A stretch of DNA of 64,000 bases from Anaeramoeba ignava (taxonomy: Eukaryota; Metamonada; Anaeramoebidae): NCBI GenBank assembly GCA_028826165.1, contig JAPDFW010000070.1:704501-768500 (forward strand), written 5' to 3'. Below are positions 53,557-62,747 of the stretch, one piece after another. The first letter of the stretch is position 1. The number at the start of each line of letters is the position of its first letter. The position numbers and the translations under genes are program-made. The notes under the pieces were generated by a model. It worked only from the letters and a program-made list of their open reading frames with translations. It was not told the DNA's origin and ran no database searches.

Positions 53557-55854
53557 TTAATTTGCAATTCTTTCTCTTTTTGGAGTATATTTTTTAGGAG
53601 TTTGAATTTGTTTATATTTAAGATTTCTATTTCTAATTGATTTTTTTAGATTTGGAATAAATTTATTTGAATCATTTTCTTTTAAATCAATTTCATTATT
53701 TGAATCATTTTCATTTAAATCAATTTCATTATTTAAATCATTTTCATTATTTAAATCAATTTCATAATTTGAATCATTTTCTTTTAAATCAATTTCATCA
53801 TTTGAATCATTTTCATTTAAATCAATTTCATCATTTGAATCATTTTCATTTAAATCAATTTCATAATTTGAATCATTTTCATTTAAATCAATTTCATTAT
53901 TTAAATCAATTTCATTATTTTCTTTTAAATCAATTTCATCGTTTGAATCAATTTCATAATTTTCTTTTAAATCATTTTCATCGTTTTCTTTAAAATCAAA
54001 CTCTTGAATTAATGGTTCGTTTATTATTTTTGCTGTTTTTTCAATCTCTTTTGATCTATAAAGTATTTTTTTGTTTTCAGACTCATTTTCTTCTTCATCT
54101 GAAGATATTGAAAAATTTTCATCTGAAAATATAAGATCTAAATCATCTTCTTTCATTTCTATCTCTCTTGACTCTGTTTGAATAATTTTCGATTTTGGTT
54201 TAATTGGTGATTTTATCTGAGGATTATAATTTTGAGAGTGATACGTTATTCTTTTATTTACAAAAACTGATACACATTCCTTTGGATATTCATCAAGAAT
54301 AATCTTCAATTTTCTGATGTCTTTTGGATTTATAAATTTAAACTTCCTCTCCTTTAATTCTGAAATTGATAAAGACATCAGTTCATTTAATTCTGCCATT
54401 TCAAGAGCTAAACGGATATTGTCTTGAATCAATCGAAAATAAATCAAATAAATCTCAATTTCTTGTGATTGGAAACTTGACAAAAAATTTGATAAATAAA
54501 AAATTTCGGTTTGCGATAATTTCAATTTGAATAGTTTTTTCAATTGATTTGAATTCAGAATTGAATCGAAATATGTGTAAAAAATTATCTTCTCTTCTTC
54601 ATTAGTCAATCCTTCTACATTTTCTAGAAAAACCCTTATAGAGTGAAAAGCATCCAAAAATAAATTCTTTTTGAGAAAGATATCCGTTTTGATTTGGATA
54701 TGACCCATATATTTTGCTTGAGGTTCAATTACACTCATCATTTTAAATGCAAAATCAATATTGTTCTGATTAACAATCCTTGCGATTATTTCCCATTGAA
54801 AATTGTCCACATCAACACGATCAAAAAAATTAAAAAAACTCTTTCTTAATTCATCCCATAATTGCGACGATAATAAAGGAATATAGAACCTTGTATTTTG
54901 TTGTTCTTCTTTCTTTCCAATATCAAGATGTCTTAAAATGCTCAAAAATTGCTGAATTGGTTTAGATATGCTAAAATGAAAAGCAAAATTTTGTGCAATA
55001 TTTTTGTTTTGCCAAAATTCATTCTGTGACTTAAAAAGTGGGAAATCGAGTAGTATGTAGTATAGAATCCATATTTTGCTTTCTGGTTTTATTGTTTCAT
55101 AATTTAAAATTGAGAGTAAAAAATTTTCATCTTTTCTGATGTTATTGATTCGATCTCCAATTAAAATTTCAATTAATAGTTTTGGATCCTCTTTTTCTTC
55201 AAAACTATTTAATATTTGTTCCAAAATATTGAAACCAATTTGGCTTTTAAAAAGTAAATTATTTTCAATAAACCATAAGGAAAGTTGGATAAAATGAGAC
55301 ATTGTGTTCAAATTTTGAAATTGTTTTTCAGTCACTGATTGTGTTTTTTGTTTGAAAATATACTCATTTGAAATGGTTTTCAAAATGATTCTGATTGAAT
55401 TTATTTTCCAAAGAAGGAAATTTAATTGATCAATTACATTTTTGATAATTTTTTGATTTTGATTTTGATTTCCAAAAATTTCAATTAACGATGAATTGTT
55501 TGGGATTTGGTTTATAATCCAATTATGAATTAAAAAAACTATTTTGGGAACTTGTTTCTGTTTTAATGATTTTTTGAGTGATTTTTTGATTGAAATGATA
55601 TATTGAGTTATAAAAGGAATAAAATTGTTTTTGAACAAAATTGATAACAAAATTAATATTTGTTCTTGTCTTTCATTCATTTCGATTGAGCTTTTAAATT
55701 GTTCTTTAAAACCAGAAATTTCATTTTGTAAAGTTGAATTTGTTTTGAATTTAGTATAAAATTTTGTGAGATTTTTAAAAATTTTTATTCCATTTAAAGA
55801 AATTTCTTGTAAGATTTCTTTATTTTTTTGAGGAGAATTAATTTCAGAATTCAT
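53557..55854 (-). CDS. Helical protein with acidic repeats, possibly ELYS-like nucleoporin
   Basis: A single 765-residue frame starting at 55854. Residues about 1-530 are alpha-helical, with features recalling the ELYS/MEL-28 helical domain: 'WILYYILLDFPLF' and 'LSSFQSQEIEIYLIYFRLIQ' followed by 'ALEMAELNEL'. Next comes a linker with phosphorylatable acidic Ser ('SDENFSISSDEEENES'), an acidic repeat block at about 630-730 (EIDLNENDSN units) and a short basic tail ('KKYTPKRERIAN'). An ELYS-like chromatin-tethering nucleoporin is my tentative reading. It would share the Y complex with Nup43 at 10635-11689, but the similarity is weak by eye and another helical scaffold is possible. Its ATG overlaps the stop of the upstream Ist3/RBMX2 frame (TAATG). 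Confidence 0.5.
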   Translation of the reverse strand: MNSEINSPQKNKEILQEISLNGIKIFKNLTKFYTKFKTNSTLQNEISGFKEQFKSSIEMNERQEQILILLSILFKNNFIPFITQYIISIKKSLKKSLKQKQVPKIVFLIHNWIINQIPNNSSLIEIFGNQNQNQKIIKNVIDQLNFLLWKINSIRIILKTISNEYIFKQKTQSVTEKQFQNLNTMSHFIQLSLWFIENNLLFKSQIGFNILEQILNSFEEKEDPKLLIEILIGDRINNIRKDENFLLSILNYETIKPESKIWILYYILLDFPLFKSQNEFWQNKNIAQNFAFHFSISKPIQQFLSILRHLDIGKKEEQQNTRFYIPLLSSQLWDELRKSFFNFFDRVDVDNFQWEIIARIVNQNNIDFAFKMMSVIEPQAKYMGHIQIKTDIFLKKNLFLDAFHSIRVFLENVEGLTNEEEKIIFYTYFDSILNSNQLKKLFKLKLSQTEIFYLSNFLSSFQSQEIEIYLIYFRLIQDNIRLALEMAELNELMSLSISELKERKFKFINPKDIRKLKIILDEYPKECVSVFVNKRITYHSQNYNPQIKSPIKPKSKIIQTESREIEMKEDDLDLIFSDENFSISSDEEENESENKKILYRSKEIEKTAKIINEPLIQEFDFKENDENDLKENYEIDSNDEIDLKENNEIDLNNEIDLNENDSNYEIDLNENDSNDEIDLNENDSNDEIDLKENDSNYEIDLNNENDLNNEIDLNENDSNNEIDLKENDSNKFIPNLKKSIRNRNLKYKQIQTPKKYTPKRERIAN

Positions 55855-56778
55855 TAATTTTTATTTAGACACAATAAAAACAAAAATGAAAAAAATGAAA
55901 AAAATGAAAAAAATTTTTTTCTTTTAATCTTTTTTTGGGTGTTTTTTGATTTATGTTTTTTTCTTCTTTTTTTGCTTTTTTCTATTTTTTGAGGTTCTTC
56001 ATTTTGATCATAATCTATTAATTCTTCAGGAACTTTTGGGAATTTATAATTTTTTACGTGATCAACTTGAAGAACTCGATCTAGTAAACGAGCTCCATTA
56101 AAATTATCAACAGCCAAAATTGTACTTCTTTGATCTTCATAAGCAAGAAATGCAAAACCTCTTGATTTTTCAGTTTCTAAATCTTTAATTAAATTTATAT
56201 CAGTAATTGTTCCAAATCTAATTTTAATTTTAATTTTAATTTCAATTTTAATTTCAATTTTAATTTTAATTTTGATTTTGATTTTAATTTTAATTTTAAT
56301 TTTAATTTTAATTTTAATTTTAATTTTAATTTTAATTTTAATTTTAATTTTAATAATAATTTTAATAATAATTTTAATTTTATAAATGAATTTTAATTTT
56401 AATTTTTATTTTAATTTTAATTTTAATTTTAATTTTAATTTTAATTTTAATTTTAATTTTAATTTTAATTTTAATTTTAATTTTAATTTTAATTTTAATT
56501 TTAATTTTAATTTTAATAATAATTTTAATAATAATTTTAATTTTATAAATGAATTTTAATTTTAATTTTTATTTTAATTTTAATTTTAATTTTAATAATA
56601 ATTTTAATTTTAACTGAGAAAAAACTGTTAAAATATCTCCTTCAGTTAAATCTTCATCTAAACCTCCAACATAAATATATTTAGAATCTTTATATTCCAT
56701 ATGCCAAGAAGCTTCTGGTTTTATTCCTAAACGAAGTTCTTCTTCATTAATTTTACCAATTTCTCTTATTACATTCAT
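55854..56778 (-). CDS. RBMX2: RRM splicing factor Ist3/RBMX2 (RES complex)
   Basis: Exons 56615-56778 and 55854-56217 (intron 397 bp, phase 2); 175 residues. Family-specific segments: 'SWHMEYKDSKYIYVGGL' (RNP2 = YIYVGG), 'LTEGDILTVFSQ' spliced to 'FGTITDINL', 'SRGFAFLAYEDQRSTILAV' (RNP1 = RGFAFLAY) and 'DNFNGARLLDRVLQVDHV'. The SWH.EYKDS and YEDQRSTILAVDNFNG strings are characteristic of Ist3/Snu17/RBMX2, the RNA-binding core of the retention-and-splicing (RES) complex. A basic tail follows (KKRRKKHKSK). The last 19 residues are F/L-rich and look like read-through of the 3' UTR; one base fewer in an A run would end the protein at '..NTQKKD'. It retains an intron itself, filled with (TTTTAA)n. 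Confidence 0.9.
56218..56614 (-). repeat. (TTTTAA)n-filled intron of Ist3/RBMX2
   Basis: 397 bp of TTTTAA hexamers with a nearly identical block repeated twice, each ending in AATAATAATTTTAA and a TATAAATGAATTTT segment. The sense strand is almost G-free. Confidence 0.9.
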
Positions 56779-56989
56779 TTAAGAAAAATGAAAAATGAAA
56801 AATGAAAAATGAAAAATGAAAAATGTTTTTTTTTTAAATTTTTTTTCATTTTTTTTGTTGAAATTTCAAATAAAAAAATCAAAAAAAAACAAAACAAAAA
56901 ACAACAAAAAAAAAGGAAACAAAAACAATCCAAATTTTTTTTTAGATAAAAAGTGTCAAAATATAAATGAGAAGAAATGATAAAAAGTT

Positions 56990-58331
56990 TTAACAACGTT
57001 TCTTTTTTTTCTTTCCTTTTTTCAAATCAATTCTTGATGAAGGTTTTTTATTTTGAATTGGAGTTGGATTTTGAGTTTGTAAAGTTGATTCATAAGAAAT
57101 TCCTATTTTTTTCCAAAGTTCTTGAACATTTTCTCCAGTTTTTGAAGAAACTTCAAAAAACATTGATTTTAAAGTTTTTGCTTTTTGGTTTGCTTCTTCT
57201 GTTGTTACTTTCCTTAAATTTGGATCGCTTTCTACTAAATCTAATTTAGATCCAATTATAACTAAAATTGCTTCTGGATTAGTTACTGTTAATTTACTCA
57301 AAAATCGAGAGAGTCCATCATAACTTTTTCGATTTGTTATATCTATTTCAATTATTGATATTTATATTTATATTTATATTTATATTGATATTTATATTTA
57401 TATTTATTTTGATTTATATTGATATTTATATATTAATATTTATTTCAATTATTGATATTTATATTTAAATTGATATTTATATTGATATTGATATTTATGA
57501 TATTTATTTTGATATTTATATTTATATTTAAATTGATATTTATTTTAATATTTATTTTGATATTGATATTTATTTTGATATTGATATTTATATTTAAATT
57601 GATTTTAATATTGAATTTGAATTTGGAAATTTCATTTGAAATGTATTTGAAATGTATTTGCAATTCTAAAAGAATAAAAATATACCATAAACAAGTAAAG
57701 CACATCCAGCTCCTCGATAATAAAAAGTTGAAATAGAATCAAATTCCTCTAAATTTTATTGAAATAATAAATTAATAAAATATAATAATAATAATAATAA
57801 AATAAAAAAATACCTTCGCCTTAAATAATAAAATTAAAAGAAATTAAATTAAAAAAGATCAAAAAGAAAAACCAATTTTGAGAAAAAAATTTTTAAAAGG
57901 GGGTTTTTTAAAAATTAAAAAAAATTAAAGAGAATTTTAAATTAAATTAAAAAGAATTTCAAATACCAGCCGTATCCCAAATACCAAAGCTATATTTTTT
58001 TCCGTCTTTTGACTCGTATTGTTTTGCTAAATAAAGAAAAAATAAAAATAAAAATAAAAATAAAAAAGAAATAATTTTCAATTTAAAATTTGGATTATTT
58101 AGAAAATTTCAATTAAAAAAAAACCAAATTTAAATAATTTTTTAATTTGAAAAAAAAAAAACACAAATTTGCTTCTTCAATTAAATTAAAATTTTTTACT
58201 ATTAAAACATAGATTTGTTGGTTTAGTTCGATCTTCAAACTCATCAAATGTGTCAGAAACTAATCTTTTCATTAAACAAGTTTTCCTGCTTGTGATTCAC
58301 CTAAAAAAATTATTTTTAAATCCACATCCAT
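56990..58331 (-). CDS. Rab-family small GTPase with a 6-nt microexon; one frameshift
   Basis: Exons 58200-58331, 57967-58026, 57814-57819 (6 nt), 57686-57748, 56990-57342. Start 58331, 'MDVDLKIIFLGESQAGK'. The P-loop breaks in an A4 run (one A short); adding it gives GESQAGKT and makes exon 1 end in phase 1, as the next exon needs, for about 204 residues. G3 is assembled across three exons as 'WDTAGEEEF', so the catalytic Gln of DTAGQE is Glu. Then 'YYRGAGCALLVYDITNRKSYDGL', G4-like 'GSKLD' (NKxD replaced by SKLD) and G5 'EVSSKTGENV'. The polybasic tail ends KKKKRC, a single C-terminal Cys for prenylation. A Rab5/21-like endosomal role is possible. Changed G3 and G4 residues suggest a divergent member. 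Confidence 0.8.
57343..57685 (-). repeat. Repeat-filled Rab intron (TTTATATTGATA type)
   Basis: 343 bp of 6/12-mers such as TTTATATTGATA on the + strand. The sense strand is largely G-free apart from the segment near the donor. Confidence 0.8.
57814..57819 (-). other. 6-nt microexon (GCGAAG) of the Rab gene
   Basis: Flanked by TTTAAG and GTATTT, it completes the Gly codon and supplies a Glu codon plus one base of the next (G|GC GAA G|AG), restoring DTAG-E-E. The introns on either side are 147 and 65 nt. Confidence 0.8.
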
Positions 58332-58416
58332 TTTTTATGTAAAAACCAAAAAGAAAAAAATAAAAAGAAAAAAAAAAGAAAAATGATCATTTTATTTTTT
58401 TCATTTTTTTTTTAAA

Positions 58417-58899
58417 ATGGAATTGTAATTTAATTTCAATTTAATTTCAATTTAATTTCTATTTAATTTCTATTTAATTTCAATTTAATTTTTATTTAAT
58501 TTCTATTTCAATTTTTATTTCAATTTAGACAGTAAAATTTCTTTTTTTTTTTATTTAAAATAATAAAATAATAAATAATAATAAATAATAAAAAGTGCTA
58601 TTTTTCTTTCATTTCCTTTAATTGTAAAAATTTTTGATAATTATTTCAGTTGGGAAGCTAATGATCCAGATAGAAATAGAAGATTAACAAATGATGAAAT
58701 TGAAATTATTGAAAAAAAAGGTCCAAATGAATTACAAAAAATTATTAATGAAAGACATGATAAAGCTCAATTAAAAGGTGAAAAAATGTATGTTGATCCA
58801 AAAACTGGTTTGTTTGTTATGACTAGAGATGCTTTATTAGAAAGAGGAACTTGTTGTGGAAATAAATGTAGACACTGCCCTTATAATAAATGGAATTAA
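58417..58899 (+). CDS. DUF5522-type small cysteine protein
   Basis: Two exons: 58417-58424 (8 nt, ATGGAATT) and 58650-58899, with a 225-bp GT-AG intron, joining to 'MEFWEANDPDRNRRLT'; 85 residues. The C-terminal half has the family signature: 'MYVDPKTGLFVMT', 'LLERGTCCGNKCRHCPY'. The Y.P.TG..V.T...L..RG.CC...CRHCPY pattern matches DUF5522 (C1orf53-like), whose clustered cysteines suggest metal binding; function unknown. The start codons of this gene and the divergent Rab gene are 86 bp apart, so they probably share a promoter. The 8-nt first exon is inferred from phase and donor match, not from transcript data. Confidence 0.75.
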
Positions 58900-58984
58900 A
58901 ATAGAAGATTTTCTAATAAACATTAAAAACACAAAAAAAAATAATTCTTTTTCATTTTCATTTTTAAATAATTAAAAAAGTGGA

Positions 58985-60990
58985 ATAAAATATATTTTGA
59001 AATAATAATATTTAAATAATAAAAATATTAATAAAATCTAATTAATTATAATTAAAAATTTAATATAAATTAAATAAAATATTTTAAATAAAAATAAAAT
59101 TTAATAAAATTAAATAAATATATTTATTTTTAAAATAAAAATATAGAAATAATAATATATTTTAAAAGAATAATATTTAAATAATAAAAATATTGATAAA
59201 ATCTAATTAATTATTAATTAAAAAATTTAATATAAATTAAATTAATCAAAAAGTGGAATAAATAAAATTAAATTAAATTAGATTAAATTAAAAAGTGGAA
59301 TAAAATATATTTTGAAATAATAATATTTGAATAATAAAAATATTAATAATATCTAATTAATTATAATTAAAAATTTAATATAAATTAAATAAAATATTTT
59401 AAATAAAAATAAAATTTAATAAAATTTAAATAAATATATTAATTTTTTAAAAATAAAAAATATAGAAATAATAATATATTTTGAAATAATAATATTTAAA
59501 TAATAAAAATATTAATAATATCTAATTAATTATTATTAAAAAATTTAATATAAATTAAATTAATCAAAAATGGAATAAAACAAAATAAATTAAATTAAAT
59601 TAAAAAGTGGAATAAAATATATTTTAAAAAGAATAATATTTAAATAATAAAAATATTAATAATATAATTTAAAAGAATTTAATATAAATTAAATAAAATA
59701 TTTTAAATAAAAATAAAATTTAATAAAATTTAAATAAATATATTAATTTTTAAAATAAAAATATGTAAAATAATTAATTTTAAAAGAATAATATTTAAAT
59801 AATAAAAATCTAATTAATTATAATTAAAAATTTTAATATAAATTAAATAAAATATTTTAAAAAAAATTTAATAAAATTTAAATAAATATATTAATTTTTA
59901 AAAATAAAAATATGTAAATAATAATATATTTTTAAAAATAATATTTAAATAATAAAAATATTAATAAAATCTTTAAATATAATTAAAAATTTAATAAAAT
60001 TTAAATCAAAAATGGAATAAAAAAAAAAATAAAAATATTAAATTAAAAAGAATAAAATATATTTTAAAAGAATAATATTTAAATAATAAAAATATTAATA
60101 ATATCTAATTAATTATAATTAAAAATTTAATATAAATTAAATAAAATATTTTAAATAAAAATAAAATTTAATAAAATTTAAATAAATATATTAATTTTTT
60201 AAAATAAAAAATATGTAAATAATAATATATTTTAAAAGAATAATATTTAAATAATAAAAATATTAATAATATCTAATTAATTATAATTAAAAATTTTAAT
60301 ATAAATTAAATAAAATATTTTAAATAAAATTTAATAAACAAAAATAAATATATTAATTTTTTAAAATAAAAAAATGTAAATAAAATATATTTTAAAATAA
60401 TATTATTTAAATAATAAAAATATTAATAAAATCTAATTAATTATAATTAAAAATTTAATATAAATTAAATAAATCAAAAAGTGGAATAAATAAAATAAAA
60501 TAAATTAAATTAAATTAAAAAGTGGAATAAAATATATTTTGAAATAATAATATTTGAATAATAAAAATATTGATAAAATCTAATTAATTATAATTAAAAA
60601 TTTAATATAAATTAAATAAAATATTTTAAATAAAAATTTAATAAAATTTAAATAAATATATTAATTTTTAAAAATAAAAATATGTAAAATAATATATTTT
60701 AAAATAATAATATTTAAATAATAAAAATATTAATAAAATCTAATTAATTATAATTAAAAAATTTAATATAAATTAAATAAATCAAAAAAAAGTGGAATAA
60801 ACAAAATAAATTAAATAAGATTAAATTAAAAAGTGGAATAAAATATATTTTAAAAAGAATAATATTTAAATAATTTTTCTTTTTATTTATTTTTAAAAAT
60901 TTTGATATAAATTAAATAAAATATTTTAAATAAAATTAAAATTTAATAAAATTTAAATAAATATATTAATTTTTTAAAAATAAAAATAAG
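58985..60990. repeat. About 154-bp satellite, about 13 degenerate copies
   Basis: The marker block AATAATAAAAATATT recurs at 134-168-bp spacing (about 59021, 59185, 59335, 59501, 59649, 59805, 59953, 60087, 60255, 60415, 60561, 60721 and a decayed copy near 60868). A longer unit with AAAAAGTGGAATAAAATATA appears at 58976, 59291, 59601, 60521 and 60830. No coding potential. Confidence 0.85.
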
Positions 60991-60994
60991 AAAA

Positions 60995-61067
60995 ATAATT
61001 TTATTTAATTAGTGGTAGTATTTAAACTTTCCATTTAATGGTCGGGGTTCGATTCCCCGTCTATATA
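60995..61067 (+). tRNA. Degenerate tRNA-like element (T arm and B box intact)
   Basis: The T arm is perfect (stem CGGGG/CCCCG 61043-61047 and 61055-61059, loop TTCGATT), matching the internal B box GGTTCGATTCC. The variable loop is TGGT. The anticodon stem TTAAA/TTTAA holds loop CTTTCCA with anticodon UUC (Glu) at 61029-61031, but position 37 is C, where a purine is normal. An A-box-like TTAGTGGTAG sits at 61009-61018. The 3' acceptor strand TCTATAT finds no matching 5' strand in the upstream A/T repeats. A pseudogene or SINE-like remnant is likely, though the 10-T run at 61069-61078 would end Pol III transcription. Confidence 0.45.
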
Positions 61068-61068
61068 A

Positions 61069-61078
61069 TTTTTTTTTT
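61069..61078 (+). terminator. Pol III-type T10 terminator
   Basis: Ten Ts beginning two bases after the discriminator base of the tRNA-like element. T runs are common in this genome, so the position is suggestive only. Confidence 0.35.
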
Positions 61079-61199
61079 AAATTAATTTTTCTTTTTTATT
61101 TATTTTTATTCCACTTTTTTATTTAATTATTTAAATATTTAATTCTTTATTTATTTATATTTTTATTATTATTTATTTTTTATTCCACTTTTATATTTA

Positions 61200-61548
61200 A
61201 TTATTTTCTTTATTTATTATTTTTCCTTTTTTTATTTATTATTTTTCCTTTTTATTTATTTTTCCTTTTTTTATTTATTATTTTTCCTTTTTTTATTTAT
61301 TTTTTAACTGTCTACTTTTTTGTTTATTTTTTTTATTTTGTTTATTTTGTTTATTTTTTAATTTTTAATTGTCTACTTTTTTGTTTGGATAGTTGAAAAT
61401 TTTGATTTAAAAGAATCCAAAAATTGGATATTTTATTATTTTCAATCCTCTTTTTTTTATTTTATTTTATTATTTTCAATCCTCTTTTTTTTTATTTTAT
61501 TTTATTATTTTCAATCCTCTTTTTTTTTATTTTATTTTATTATTTTCA
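61200..61548. repeat. T-rich short tandem repeats before the reductase gene
   Basis: TTTATTATTTTTCC units at 61203-61305, TTGTCTACTTTTTTGTTT twice (near 61307 and 61370), then about 3.5 copies of a roughly 36-bp unit (ATTATTTTCAATCCTC plus T/A runs) at 61436-61548. The last copy runs directly into the reductase ATG. Confidence 0.7.
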
Positions 61549-62685
61549 ATGATTGGTTCTTTTCTTCAAAAATCTTTTCCTTATTGGGAACTAAATCAAT
61601 TAGCAAAATTTATTCCTTGTGGAAGAATATTAGTTGCTTTAAAAGAAGAAAAATTTTATCCAAGTTGCAGTGTTCTTCCTTCCAAAGAAAAAACTTTGAT
61701 GAAAAAAATGATCGAACAAGGAACAGGAATTGGAGTAAATCATAACTTTTCAAAAAGAGTAGTTGAAGAAGTTTTAGAAATCAATGATCTTGTTGTAAAA
61801 ACAAAAGATGGTCGTCTTCCTGGAATCATGCATACTATTCATTGGAAGGATCCGAATATTTGGGCATTTTTGGAATTGAAAAATTCAACAAGTTTGAAAA
61901 ATCCAATTCTTTCGCGTTCAAATCATTCTGTTGTTGTTAACAATTTTGAAGAGTTCATTTCTTCTCCAGTTTCACTTTCTGTAGCTGAAGCCGCACATGC
62001 TCGTGGAGATCCTGGGATTATATTTTCCAACAATGACACTCAAGCAGCAGCACCTTGTGGTGAATTATGGTTAGATCCTTATGAAGCTTGTCTTTTAGGA
62101 AACATTAATCTTTTGGCACACATTTCTTACTCGCAAATTGATTGGGATGAACTAGCAAATACAGCAAGAAAAAGCGCAATTTTCCTGGATTCTATGATTG
62201 AGAAGATGATTGTTCCAGAACAAATGATTGATGTGATTATGAAAAATAGGAGACTAGGATTAGGAGTTATGGGATTTGCGAGTGTTCTTGAAATACTAGG
62301 CATTCCTTATGAATCTGATGAAGCAGTCGAGATTGCAGAAAAGATGAGCAGAATAATTTCATCAGAAGCTAGAAATGTTTTGCCTGATAGTATTGGGATA
62401 ACAGCTCTTGCCCCCACAGGAAGAACTGCTTTGAAAGTTGGTGTCTCTCATTCTATTGAACCTCTTTCTCCTCTGGAAGTTTCTCCAGAAGGTCATTTAA
62501 AGATTTTGGCTGCTTGGCAAAAATATGTTGATGGAGCCATCTCAAAAACAGTTATTATCCCTTTTGAAACTGATTCTAAAGAAATTCTCACAATTATCAA
62601 AAAAGCTTATCAACTTGGTTGTAAAAGTGTAACTTTATACAGAGAAGGAAGTGCTGGACATAAATGTGAAAGGTGTTTGAATTGA
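61549..62685 (+). CDS. Class II-type ribonucleotide reductase, N-terminally short
   Basis: 378 residues, about half the length of typical adenosylcobalamin-dependent reductases (NrdJ). What is present is the catalytic barrel: 'GSFLQKSFPYWELNQ' and 'FYPSCSVLPS' (first redox Cys region), 'GTGIGVNHNFSKR', 'AAAPCGELWLDPYEACLLG' (Cys that would bear the thiyl radical, and Glu; the usual Asn before PCGE is Ala), 'LGLGVMGFASVLEILGIPY', 'ALAPTGRTAL' and 'DGAISKTVIIPFETD' with 'GCKSVTLYREGSAGHKCERC'. ATP-cone and N-terminal domains are missing; no candidate exon is visible upstream. If active it would reduce ribonucleotides without oxygen. Bacterial-like sequence in a eukaryote suggests gene transfer. 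Intronless, convergent with the RCC1-BTB paralogue 62 bp away. Confidence 0.75.
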   Translation: MIGSFLQKSFPYWELNQLAKFIPCGRILVALKEEKFYPSCSVLPSKEKTLMKKMIEQGTGIGVNHNFSKRVVEEVLEINDLVVKTKDGRLPGIMHTIHWKDPNIWAFLELKNSTSLKNPILSRSNHSVVVNNFEEFISSPVSLSVAEAAHARGDPGIIFSNNDTQAAAPCGELWLDPYEACLLGNINLLAHISYSQIDWDELANTARKSAIFLDSMIEKMIVPEQMIDVIMKNRRLGLGVMGFASVLEILGIPYESDEAVEIAEKMSRIISSEARNVLPDSIGITALAPTGRTALKVGVSHSIEPLSPLEVSPEGHLKILAAWQKYVDGAISKTVIIPFETDSKEILTIIKKAYQLGCKSVTLYREGSAGHKCERCLN

Positions 62686-62747
62686 TTTTTTTTTAATTTT
62701 GATTTTAATTTTATTTTTTGATTAAAAAATGAAAAAAAATTTTAATT

